Below are positions 57,501 to 64,000 of a stretch of DNA of 64,000 nucleotides, one piece after another. The notes below the pieces were generated by a model. The model did not search any database. It saw nothing but the letters and a program-made list of their open reading frames with translations, and had not been told where the DNA came from. The DNA is from Clostridium hydrogeniformans DSM 21757. Lineage in GTDB: Bacteria > Bacillota > Clostridia > Clostridiales > Clostridiaceae. A program made the position numbers and the translations under genes. Location: contig NZ_JMLJ01000003.1 in assembly GCF_000686705.1 (NCBI RefSeq), positions 248,001-312,000 of the forward strand. Reading direction: 5' to 3'. Within the stretch, counting starts at the first letter, position 1, and each line of letters starts with the position of its first letter.

Positions 57501-58590
57501 TAATATAGTCTTCTGTAACCTTAGTTATTTTTATATCTTCCCCTAATAAATTACTGTTTTTAATCTCTGGCTTAACCTTTCCTTTATAAATAGGTTGATT
57601 CACATATATGGTTCTATAGCCTTTAGTTTTTATAGTAAGAGCATTGTTTCCAAGGTCTAAAACACTACTATCTATTATAAGCTTGTCTTTTTCAGCCTTA
57701 ACATAATCTCCTATAAGCTTTTCTGGAAGGTTATTTCCTACTCTTATACTTTCTAGATTATTTGCCCAATCTTCATTTTCCTTAAACTTAAGCTCTACCT
57801 TATTGCCTTTAATATTGTTTTCTAAATCTGGGTTTACCTTTGGAGAATCTTTTTTATTTACTTCCATTGGGTCCATTTGATCTCCAAAAGCTCCATCCTC
57901 TAATATATACTTAACCTTATAAGGATAATTTCTCTTTTTATAATCATTGGATTTTATATAATCCTCAAAACTTAAATATTCATCATCATAAAAAGCATTA
58001 TTTGCCTTTTCTAAATAGTCTTCATAATCTACTAAGAAATCTAATACTCCTCTTTTTCCTATATGAGTTCTAGTTGTTGTATTAAATATATCTATTATTT
58101 CATTTGCCTCTTTTACATCATATCCTAGATCTTTTAAAATAAAAGCGTTTGATAACATATTAAAGTCAAATACTACATCAGATGCTACAAAGCCTCCAGA
58201 AGCTGAGGTTACTACATCACTGCCTCCATCTTTTCCTGGCTTGTCTTTCTTACTTGCAGAAGATAATACATCTACAGTTTTTGCACTTCTCTTTGCTCTA
58301 ACTATTGGACTACTTTTAGCTACTGAGTTATTTTTAATACTTGCTGTGGTGGTTGTATCTACCTCTCCCCCTACTTTATTGTTTCCTGTAGTGGAAAACT
58401 CTGATCCACCTGGCATATATCTAACATTTCCATATTTATCGTAGCTACTTTTATGAAAATCATAAAGACTCATTCTTCTATATCCATATATCTCTGTTGG
58501 GGCTGCCTTTGCACTTATTCCATAAAAAACAGTAAAAGTTATCCCCATGGCTAATGCCTTTATATAACTAGATCTTTTTATCATATACAT
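54547..58590 (-). CDS. Large exported protein with eleven DUF1533/Shr-type repeats
   Basis: The 1347-residue protein has a signal peptide (MIKRSSYIKALAMGITFTVF, cut after AKA near residue 28). A unique region runs to about 250. From there eleven repeats of 65-95 residues follow, each with a pattern (I/V)xxVxVNGKEL ... G.Y.ITLKAEGFKD. This is the DUF1533 pattern, later named for the haemoglobin-interacting domain of streptococcal Shr. The last three repeats are very alike and are joined by Lys/Glu linkers. No LPxTG or S-layer anchor exists at the end. A haem or host-protein binding role is possible. It lies 106 nt after the other exported protein gene. Confidence 0.78.
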   Translation of the reverse strand: MYMIKRSSYIKALAMGITFTVFYGISAKAAPTEIYGYRRMSLYDFHKSSYDKYGNVRYMPGGSEFSTTGNNKVGGEVDTTTTASIKNNSVAKSSPIVRAKRSAKTVDVLSSASKKDKPGKDGGSDVVTSASGGFVASDVVFDFNMLSNAFILKDLGYDVKEANEIIDIFNTTTRTHIGKRGVLDFLVDYEDYLEKANNAFYDDEYLSFEDYIKSNDYKKRNYPYKVKYILEDGAFGDQMDPMEVNKKDSPKVNPDLENNIKGNKVELKFKENEDWANNLESIRVGNNLPEKLIGDYVKAEKDKLIIDSSVLDLGNNALTIKTKGYRTIYVNQPIYKGKVKPEIKNSNLLGEDIKITKVTEDYIKSLKSISINGKTLDKNNYYYEKEGNTLIIKKETFDGTGVYSITLNNEPEYENITLTTVINRDNKEGIRLIPDITNNVHGEILELLIENYNEELNGKIEKIYVGQHLYDFKKENIRDGKLIITPEDLKNQKGKIQIKLILKDGNEISAIQVVEENKDILNAPKLKAEPREVGQDIYLDFEKNHKWERSIYSIKLMYAVESTGLATELEYKVQDGRIILKYDSNVFRRNGMFKVRVFANGYEPEDVMVELKKDHPSFLLPYPPKVNEEFKIQMTQGTQDSDWSLNINSVTLDGKPLEKDKDFSPMVTGIKFLKDSITTKGDHKLVVKSTGYKDYEVVLKIRDNNGDLVDPIEVDKLFFKDTVVKGEDFVIETPQSSWLENIIQCELNGASLKEGDFEIKDNKFIIKSHNITKDGENELFVKAKNHNKVKIKFNVKNNTALKNGPIIEGITKDNIASKDIELSFKDDEPWRNSVGNIKINGVNHSLKEVHLEKGKIVFPSGLLKDGLNNIVIEAKGYNNVSFVQEIGKTIPDKVAILLKTIKQGDKVVLNYAYTSEFNVENITVNGQEVGLKNNCERTMFGDLYINTKGELFKEAGTYSVVIKAKGFADKEFIITVKERKIDKPKDDKIEDGNKEKETNKELKEVPSSVSLLTADINLGDKVRIDDAKTYNYKVDKVLVNNKELTLNKDYSIDLFGIMRINEEVFNKEGEYTITLKAEGFKDKELKVNVKDKNKKVEENKDKPKDKIKPGDKESDNLENNKETPKDEEKKNQLKEVPFNVDLNASNISLGEKAKVRFAKSSEYTVNKVLVNNKEIDMTKYTSFNFMAMLEISEEVLNKAGEYIITLKAEGFKDKDFKLTVKDTNINKEKETPKDEEKKNENKKEDVSKVEDNNLKEVSSNVSLFTKEVFLGEAVRIDSVKGREYTVESVLINGEEIDFKTFCTIDFFGIMRIKGEAFKDLGENTITLKAKDFKDKELKVNIIEKKKK

Positions 58591-58696
58591 TCTCCTTTCT
58601 TTTATTTTTCTCCTGTGTTATAATTGATTTTCGAATTTTTATATAATCCCTCTTGGGTAACTTGTCTATATAGCTTTTTAGTTGTATAGACTTTTT

Positions 58697-59599
58697 TTAT
58701 CTATATTTAAGTGTAGTTGTATCTTCAACACTTCCCTTTACCACTCTTAAGTCCCTTGAAGCTTTGCTTCCAAGTTCTATCTTTACTATAGTTCCTTCTT
58801 TGTTTACCTTAGATGGAGTTACTTCTTTTCCATCAACATAAAACTTACAATTATTTATGTTTCCATCTTCAAGAACTATAACCCCATAGTAGACAAAGTG
58901 AACTTCCATTATTCTAGATTTAGCTTTGTTTATTAAGTTAGTGCTTACTACATCAGGCTTTGTAGTTGGTTTATTTTCTTCCTTATCCCCTGTATTTCCA
59001 CCAGTACCTTCATCCTTATTACCTTCTGGTATTGTGGTTGGTTTTGAAGGAGTGGTTATAACATCTATTGGATCCTTGTCTCCTCCAGAGTTATCACCTT
59101 TATTTGTATTCCCATCATTGTTTGGCTTTTTATCTCCTGTGGTAGGCTTCTTATTATCATCTTTATTTACATAAGGCTTTGATGGATTTGTTATAACATC
59201 TACCCCTCCACTACCTGTAGAAGCATCTATTGGCTTAACTGTAGTAACAGTACTTCCTCCACTACTTTTCTTAGAAGAAGAAGTTACTGCCTCTACCCCT
59301 CCATTAATATATCCAGTGGAAGATTTTATTACCTTTTTCCCATTAACCATAACCTCTTCTTTTGAAGCACTGGTTGATGCATCCACAGCTTTATTTTCTT
59401 CATTACCACTTCCTGTGAATTCTTGAACAACCTCCTTTATTTCTTCATTGATTTTAGAGTCTTTTTCTTGTTTTGATGCAGAGCTATACTCCTTATTATT
59501 AGACTTAGATGGCTTATTATTACCATTTAAGGCATATGCACCAACGGCCACTGCCATTACCACAATGAATGTAGCAATTGCTGTTACCTTTTTGTTCAT
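58697..59599 (-). CDS. Exported low-complexity protein
   Basis: The 300-residue protein has an N-terminal membrane or signal helix (TAIATFIVVMAVAVGAYAL). Residues 30-220 are Ser, Thr, Lys, Gly and Pro rich and contain five copies of a motif such as VDASTSASK, VEAVTSSSK, IDASTGSGG, VDVITNPSK and IDVITTPSK. The last 75 residues form a folded domain (SRIMEVHFVYYGVIVLEDG) that I do not recognise. Two further motif copies occur in the next gene, which indicates a shared function. A GGAGG site precedes the ATG. Confidence 0.7.
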   Translation of the reverse strand: MNKKVTAIATFIVVMAVAVGAYALNGNNKPSKSNNKEYSSASKQEKDSKINEEIKEVVQEFTGSGNEENKAVDASTSASKEEVMVNGKKVIKSSTGYINGGVEAVTSSSKKSSGGSTVTTVKPIDASTGSGGVDVITNPSKPYVNKDDNKKPTTGDKKPNNDGNTNKGDNSGGDKDPIDVITTPSKPTTIPEGNKDEGTGGNTGDKEENKPTTKPDVVSTNLINKAKSRIMEVHFVYYGVIVLEDGNINNCKFYVDGKEVTPSKVNKEGTIVKIELGSKASRDLRVVKGSVEDTTTLKYR

Positions 59600-60133
59600 A
59601 TTACTCCCTCCTTTTTGATATATATTATCAACTGATTTACGTTCTTAATGTTATCATAATAAATAATACTTGTTCATATAAAATGTATAAAACAGGTATT
59701 TATTATAAATTTCTGTGTAAAATTAATAAATTAGTTTGTTAATTAACAATGTTTACATTTAATACTTATCTATATAATCTTATATATAATTGAAAAATAG
59801 ATAATCTCTTAAAGTTATAAGACTTGATAATCTATATATAAAGAATTTGGCTTATGGTTTGTCTAATTATTTCTATTATGGTAAAATATACATTACCTTA
59901 AAGCATAATATAAACCTTATATGTTTCTTTAGAATATATAGTTTAATAAATTATAATAGTTATAGTAAATTCTATATGTAAAAATAAGAATCTTAAGGAT
60001 CAGTTAGAGATACTAAGAGTTAAGCTGTATAAAAAAATATAAACAACAATTTATTTGTACAAATAAATTGATTAAAGCCAAGGTAATAATGAGAATTGAA
60101 GGCAAAACATGATGAAATTGAGGAGGTAAGTAT
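59600..60133. other. Divergent intergenic region
   Basis: It separates the exported-protein operon from nif3. A perfect 24-bp palindrome, CAATTTATTTGTACAAATAAATTG, is at 60047-60070, about 65 bp before nif3. The rest is AT-rich with no gene. Confidence 0.55.
60047..60070. promoter_or_regulatory. 24-bp palindrome upstream of nif3
   Basis: CAATTTATTTGTACAAATAAATTG reads the same on both strands without a spacer. This is typical of a dimeric repressor site, but no regulator gene is adjacent. Confidence 0.55.
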
Positions 60134-60895
60134 ATGGATGTTTCACATATTGTTGAAAGAATTAATGAACTTTTTAATGTAACAAATAAGGAAATCTATT
60201 CTAGTGAATCTGGTATTACATACAATGCAGATAAAAAAGTTAAAAAATTAGGATACTGTGTTAACCTAACTCTTGAAACTATAGAGGAAGCAAGAATTCA
60301 TGGAGTTGATATGATGGTGACACATCATGATGCATGGGATGAAATATATGGATTAAAAGAGGCATGCATAGAAAAATTATCAGAGTATGGTATAAGTCAC
60401 TACTATAATCACTTGCCACTTGATGACTGTAACTTTGGAACAAATGATAGCTTATTAAAAAAATTGAATTTAGAAAATATTAAAAGAACCCATGAATGGG
60501 AAGGATTATATTTTGGTAGAATCGCAGAATATGATGAAGAAATTGAATTTAATGAATTAGTAAAAAATATTGAAAATCTACTTGAAGAACCTGTTAAATC
60601 TTGGAATTTTAATGACAAAAAGGTGAAGAGAGTGGGCTTAGTCTGTGGTAATGGAGGACCAACAGCTTGCCTTAAGGAAGCAGTTGAAAATAAGTGTGAT
60701 GTATACATTACAGGTGAATGTAATTTGTATACCATTCAATATGCTAAGTTTAAAGGAATAAACCTTATCATTGGGAGTCATACTTTCACAGAATTCTTTG
60801 GAATTCAAAGTTTAGCATTGAAATTGAATGAGAATATAAAGAAACTTGAAGTAGTGAGACTTAATGAAGAACATTATGAAGCAAATATAAAATAA
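60134..60895 (+). CDS. Nif3-like dinuclear metal protein
   Basis: The 253-residue protein matches the short Nif3/YbgI family. Metal ligands are recognisable in MVTHHDAWD and in ISHYYNHLPLDD, and in SHTFTE near the end, and the GECNLYTIQYAK stretch is typical. Members form hexameric rings with two metal ions; their reaction is not firmly known. The longer form with an inserted PII-like domain is absent. A GAGGAGGTAAG site precedes the ATG. Confidence 0.85.
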   Translation: MDVSHIVERINELFNVTNKEIYSSESGITYNADKKVKKLGYCVNLTLETIEEARIHGVDMMVTHHDAWDEIYGLKEACIEKLSEYGISHYYNHLPLDDCNFGTNDSLLKKLNLENIKRTHEWEGLYFGRIAEYDEEIEFNELVKNIENLLEEPVKSWNFNDKKVKRVGLVCGNGGPTACLKEAVENKCDVYITGECNLYTIQYAKFKGINLIIGSHTFTEFFGIQSLALKLNENIKKLEVVRLNEEHYEANIK

Positions 60896-60921
60896 CACAT
60901 AATAACAGAGAAATCCTTATA

Positions 60922-60963
60922 ATGAAGCTAATTATTCTTGAAAAACAAAATAATTAGCTTTAA
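60922..60963. terminator. Terminator after nif3
   Basis: GAAGCTAATTATT and AATAATTAGCTTT pair around a 13-nt loop, with T residues nearby at 60967. Confidence 0.7.
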
Positions 60964-61002
60964 AGATTTTTACATATGAATAAAAATTTCTATAAAATAC
61001 AA

Positions 61003-61034
61003 ATAAGGAATACCTTAAATTAGGTATTCCTTAT
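61003..61034 (-). terminator. Terminator overlapping the end of smpB
   Basis: ATAAGGAATACCT and AGGTATTCCTTAT form a perfect 13-bp stem with a 6-nt loop; the smpB stop codon lies within one arm. AT-rich DNA follows. Confidence 0.8.
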
Positions 61035-61504
61035 CTATACTTATTCTTCATTTCTCTTTCTATGTCTCTCTTATGTGCTTTCTCAAGCAATGAGTCTCTC
61101 TTATCATAATTTTTCTTACCCTTAACTACTCCAAGAGCTACTTTTACCCTACCATTTTTTAGATATAAAGATAATGGTACTAGGGTATAGCCTTCTTGAG
61201 CTGTTCTTCCAGTAAGCTGAGAAATTTCCATCTTATGCATAAGTAGTTTTCTATCTCTTAATGGATCTACATTAAATATATTTCCTTGTTCATAAGGACT
61301 TATATGCATATTTCTTATAAATATTTCTCCATTTCTTATTTCACCATAGGAGTCCTTTAAGTTAGCCTTTCCTGCTCTTATAGACTTTACTTCCGTTCCT
61401 ACTAACTCTATTCCTGCTTCAAAGGCTTCTTCTACATAATAGTCATGTCTTGCTTTTCTATTTTCAGCTAAAGTTTTATTATTCTTTGCTCCAGTTTTAG
61501 CCAT
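61031..61504 (-). CDS. smpB: SsrA-binding protein SmpB
   Basis: The 157-residue length is standard. The sequence shows NRKARHDY at the start, the oligonucleotide-binding barrel with [18 protein letters not shown] and [15 protein letters not shown], and the charged tail [18 protein letters not shown] that enters the mRNA channel. It carries tmRNA to stalled ribosomes. In many Firmicutes smpB and ssrA are adjacent; here about 8.3 kb of other genes separates them, with the island on the far side of ssrA. Confidence 0.97.
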   Translation of the reverse strand: MAKTGAKNNKTLAENRKARHDYYVEEAFEAGIELVGTEVKSIRAGKANLKDSYGEIRNGEIFIRNMHISPYEQGNIFNVDPLRDRKLLMHKMEISQLTGRTAQEGYTLVPLSLYLKNGRVKVALGVVKGKKNYDKRDSLLEKAHKRDIEREMKNKYR

Positions 61505-61712
61505 AATCTCACCTCACAAACCTAAATGGCATATAAATAATAATATCATATTTATATTTAAATTTGTTATAAAAATACTATACTTTATTTTTTTATTTAA
61601 TTAATGCTCCTCATAGGTTTTATTCTTCACTAAAAAACTCCTAAGTAATCATTGAATGCGTTAATGATATTAGAAGAATTTTTATTTAAAAATCCAATGT
61701 TTTTATCTAATC

Positions 61713-62039
61713 TTAATAACTATATTTTTCTAAACATTCTATAGCAGAATATGCAAAATCATCAGCTGCGCCCCAGTCCATATTAAATATAACTCCCTGA
61801 GAACTTCCTGTAGCAATAGCTTTAACTAAAGTTTCCCCATTTACATTATTAAAAATCACAGTAAGGGCAGCTCTATTTGAAGCTCTAAAAAAGTATTTCT
61901 CAAATATGGAAACTCCATACTCTATATTCCCATCTATTCTATTGATTTCACTATAAACTAAATCTGCCCCAATATTTTTTTCTACTATTTCCTGAGCAAT
62001 GCTAGGTGATATACTAACCTTAATTATTTTTTCAGCCAT
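61713..62039 (-). CDS. DUF6054-type conserved protein
   Basis: The start at 62039 (MAEKIIKVSISPSIAQEIVE) follows AAGGAG with 10 nt spacing and gives 108 residues; the frame extends further upstream without a ribosome site. The protein is small and soluble. I match it loosely to DUF6054, of unknown function. It is a single gene between smpB and the aldolase gene. Confidence 0.7.
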   Translation of the reverse strand: MAEKIIKVSISPSIAQEIVEKNIGADLVYSEINRIDGNIEYGVSIFEKYFFRASNRAALTVIFNNVNGETLVKAIATGSSQGVIFNMDWGAADDFAYSAIECLEKYSY

Positions 62040-62201
62040 AAACAGACCACTCCTTATATAATTCAATATATATACTACCAATTAATTCTATTTTATATTA
62101 TTTATATACCTTAATAAAGATAAATCTAATTATTATATAAATTCCTTCTTATAAAGTTTTAAGATTCAAATATTCTACCATTAAACTAATGATAGATCTA
62201 T

Positions 62202-62246
62202 AAAAGACCAAGAGATAGTTTAAACCTAACTATTCCCTGGTCTTTT
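62202..62246 (-). terminator. Terminator after the aldolase gene
   Basis: AAAAGACCA and TGGTCTTTT, with GATAGTT and AACTAT pairing inside, form an interrupted stem; T residues follow on both sides. Confidence 0.82.
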
Positions 62247-62261
62247 ATTAAATATATTAGC

Positions 62262-62906
62262 TTATTTTATAGCACCTTCCCAGTCCTTTAAGAACTTTTC
62301 TATACCTATATCTGTTAAAGGATGTTTAGTCATTTCTATTATTACCTTATATGGAACTGTAGCTATGTGTGCCCCTATTCTTGCTGCCTTAGTTACATGA
62401 ATAGGATTTCTTATACTAGCTGCTATTATCTCTGTTTCTATTCCATGTATTTCAAAAATATCTACTATTTCTTCTATTAAGTTCATCCCATCCATTCCAA
62501 TATCATCAAGTCTTCCAAGGAATGGACTTACAAAAGTAGCACCTGCCCTTGCTGCAAGTAATGCTTGAGCTGCTGAGAATATTAGTGTTACATTAGTCTT
62601 TATTCCCTTAGAAGATAAAATCTTTGTAGCCTTTAATCCTTCCTCTGTCATTGGAAGCTTTATAACTATGTTTTCATGTATTTTCACAAGTTCTAGTGCT
62701 TCCTCTACCATTTCCTCTGATTTAAGACTTATAACCTCTGCACTTATTGGCCCATCTACTATAGATGTTATTTCTTTTATAACTTCCTTAAAGTCCCTTC
62801 CTGACTTTGCTATTAATGAAGGATTTGTAGTTACTCCACAAATAACTCCCATATCATTTGCCTTTTTAATTTCCTCTGTTATGGCAGTATCAATAAATAA
62901 TTTCAT
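62262..62906 (-). CDS. Fructose-6-phosphate aldolase / transaldolase-like
   Basis: With the ATG at 62906 (AAAGGAG 10 nt upstream) the protein is 214 residues, the usual size of the short transaldolase/FSA group. The start MKLFIDTA, the [13 protein letters not shown] loop and the Schiff-base lysine in [14 protein letters not shown] are all typical, as is [18 protein letters not shown]. It works in the pentose phosphate pathway or cleaves fructose-6-phosphate. Whether it is a true transaldolase or an aldolase cannot be told from motifs alone. Confidence 0.92.
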   Translation of the reverse strand: MKLFIDTAITEEIKKANDMGVICGVTTNPSLIAKSGRDFKEVIKEITSIVDGPISAEVISLKSEEMVEEALELVKIHENIVIKLPMTEEGLKATKILSSKGIKTNVTLIFSAAQALLAARAGATFVSPFLGRLDDIGMDGMNLIEEIVDIFEIHGIETEIIAASIRNPIHVTKAARIGAHIATVPYKVIIEMTKHPLTDIGIEKFLKDWEGAIK

Positions 62907-63064
62907 TATCCTCACACTCCTTTTATATTACCTAAAATATTATATCATAATTTGTAATCATTTTCATTTTGTGTAATATTACTATATATTTTAAAAAACA
63001 TCTTTACATATAATAAAATATATAGTAATATTAGGTTATTAATTAATGAAAGGATGTGGTGGCT

Positions 63065-63136
63065 ATGATGAATACGAAGAAATATTTTAAATCAAAAATG
63101 TATAATTTAAGCTGCTACTCTAGATATAGTCTATAG
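63065..63136 (+). CDS. Leader peptide of the rsgA attenuator
   Basis: A 23-codon frame reads MMNTKKYFKSKMYNLSCYSR and ends YSL. AAAGGA lies about 10 nt before the first ATG. Codons TGC-TAC-TCT-AGA overlap the left arm of the antiterminator at 63115-63123. Lysine and tyrosine codons are frequent in the first half. Confidence 0.65.
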   Translation: MMNTKKYFKSKMYNLSCYSRYSL

Positions 63137-63182
63137 TTTTCGTTTTGTACCCTAGAGTAGTTAGCTATTCTAGGGCTTTTTT
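63115..63182 (+). promoter_or_regulatory. Terminator/antiterminator switch before rsgA
   Basis: The terminator is CCCTAGAGTAG (63150-63160) pairing with CTATTCTAGGG (63165-63175), 11 bp with one G.U, followed by CTTTTTT. Its left arm can pair instead with CTACTCTAG at 63115-63123, a perfect 9 bp. The two folds exclude each other. A ribosome finishing the leader would cover 63115-63123 and allow termination; a stalled one upstream would free it. Confidence 0.8.
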
Positions 63183-63205
63183 ATGCCTAAATTTAGGAGG
63201 AATAT

Positions 63206-64000
63206 ATGAATTTAGTTAAATTAGGATGGAATGAAAACTTTGAAAAGGACTTTAATAAATTAAATGAGAAAAATAATTATATCCCAGGAAGGGTAATTGT
63301 AGAATATGAACATCTTTATAGGGTGGCTACAGAGGAAGGAGAATTCTTATGTCCTGTATCTGGTAGATTTATGCATACCTCTACTGGAAAAGATAGTTAT
63401 CCTGCTGTAGGAGACTGGGTGGTTTTAGATAAGCCCCTCTCCCAAAATGATACCTTAAGAATTCACAATGTATTAAAAAGAAAGAGTAAATTTTCAAGGA
63501 AGGTAGCTGGTGTCGCTACTGAAGAACAGATAGTTGCCTCTAATATAGATAAGCTTTTTATATGTATGTCTTTAAATGATAACTTTAATATAAGAAGACT
63601 TGAAAGATATATAGCTTTGGCTTTTAAAGGAAATGTAGAGCCTATAATACTACTAACTAAAAAAGATTTATGTGAAAACCCTGAAGAAAGAATTAATGAT
63701 ATTTTAAAGTCTATAAATAATATTACCATATATATGATAAGTTCAAAAACCTTAGAAGGTTTTGATAATGTAGTAGATAATATGGGAACTGGTATTACAG
63801 TAGCTTTTATTGGATCTTCTGGAGTTGGTAAATCTACTTTAATAAATGCTCTTTTAGGGGAAGAAAGACAAAAAACTAAGGATGTAAGTGATCTTATGGA
63901 TAAGGGAAAGCATACAACAACCAATAGGGAGCTTATTGTCTTAGAAGATAATGGAATTGTAATTGATACCCCTGGTATGAAAGAAGTTCAACTATTAGAC
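63206..64000 (+). CDS. rsgA: Ribosome-assembly GTPase RsgA, N-terminal part
   Basis: The frame runs off the right edge after 265 residues. The ATG follows AGGAGG. An OB-fold domain comes first (about 25-80), then a circularly permuted GTPase: LLTKKDL (G4-like), SS(K)T (G5), GSSGVGKSTLINAL (G1) and DTPGM (G3), which is the order unique to RsgA/YjeQ. The KGKHTTTNREL stretch is the G2 region. It checks maturation of the 30S subunit. The attenuator just upstream is unusual for this gene and suggests control by ribosome state. Confidence 0.92.
   Translation, partial: MNLVKLGWNENFEKDFNKLNEKNNYIPGRVIVEYEHLYRVATEEGEFLCPVSGRFMHTSTGKDSYPAVGDWVVLDKPLSQNDTLRIHNVLKRKSKFSRKVAGVATEEQIVASNIDKLFICMSLNDNFNIRRLERYIALAFKGNVEPIILLTKKDLCENPEERINDILKSINNITIYMISSKTLEGFDNVVDNMGTGITVAFIGSSGVGKSTLINALLGEERQKTKDVSDLMDKGKHTTTNRELIVLEDNGIVIDTPGMKEVQLLD

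Noticed and set aside
63463-63924. A 153-codon minus-strand frame at the right edge
   Set aside because: It is antisense to the GTPase domain of rsgA, whose frame, motifs and ribosome site are clear.
1-64000. CRISPR arrays, tRNA or rRNA genes
   Set aside because: I found no regularly spaced repeats and no cloverleaf or rRNA sequence apart from the tRNA-like part of tmRNA.

Overview
The window is AT-rich, gene-dense Firmicute DNA, best read as Clostridium sensu stricto. Supporting signs are a tmRNA whose tag reads AEDNFALAA (I recall this tag for C. perfringens), a SigI/RsgI pair, NfnAB, a sigma-54 AcoR-type activator, strong GGAGG ribosome sites and many intrinsic terminators. I do not assign a species.

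Layout. 0-5 kb: the end of a GH1 6-phospho-beta-glucosidase with its LicT-type antiterminator, an isochorismatase-fold hydrolase and a BceAB-type ABC transporter. 5.5-10.2 kb: a malate-type module of two-component system, KdgT-family permease and malic enzyme. 10.4-17.3 kb: a glycoside locus (beta-phosphoglucomutase, GH3, GPH symporter, AraC-GH39 fusion). 17.3-24.5 kb: a decaying stretch with a transposase relic, P5C dehydrogenase, a GNAT enzyme, an internally deleted adenosine deaminase, an S9 peptidase and a zinc alcohol dehydrogenase relic with five in-frame stops. 24.7-28 kb: a NUDIX gene facing a PLD-helicase of restriction type. 28-31.7 kb: five stacked terminators, sigI-rsgI and a HAD phosphatase. 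31.9-37.5 kb: bdh-nfnA-nfnB behind a sigma-54 promoter, with its AcoR-like activator. 38.5-52.1 kb: a defence island. 52.1-64 kb: ssrA with a group I intron, two exported repeat proteins, nif3, smpB, a transaldolase-like aldolase and rsgA behind an attenuator.

The defence island is the main attraction. It runs from a fused relic of a Panacea antitoxin and a YVDD reverse transcriptase, through a dead IS3-family element and an unknown gene, to dptH-dptG-dptF. These three are the restriction half of the DNA phosphorothioation system. No dndBCDE modification gene is present. The position beside the restriction genes is held by a radical SAM protein with an N-terminal cobalamin-binding-like domain. 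Its promoter carries a perfect 15-bp inverted repeat over the start site. The island ends at the 3' end of ssrA, a classic integration site, but here ssrA is itself split in the T-loop by a 266-nt group I intron with a clear P1 and U.G splice site.

The second notable system is at the right edge: a 23-codon leader peptide overlaps one strand of an antiterminator that competes with an 11-bp terminator ahead of the ribosome-assembly GTPase gene rsgA.
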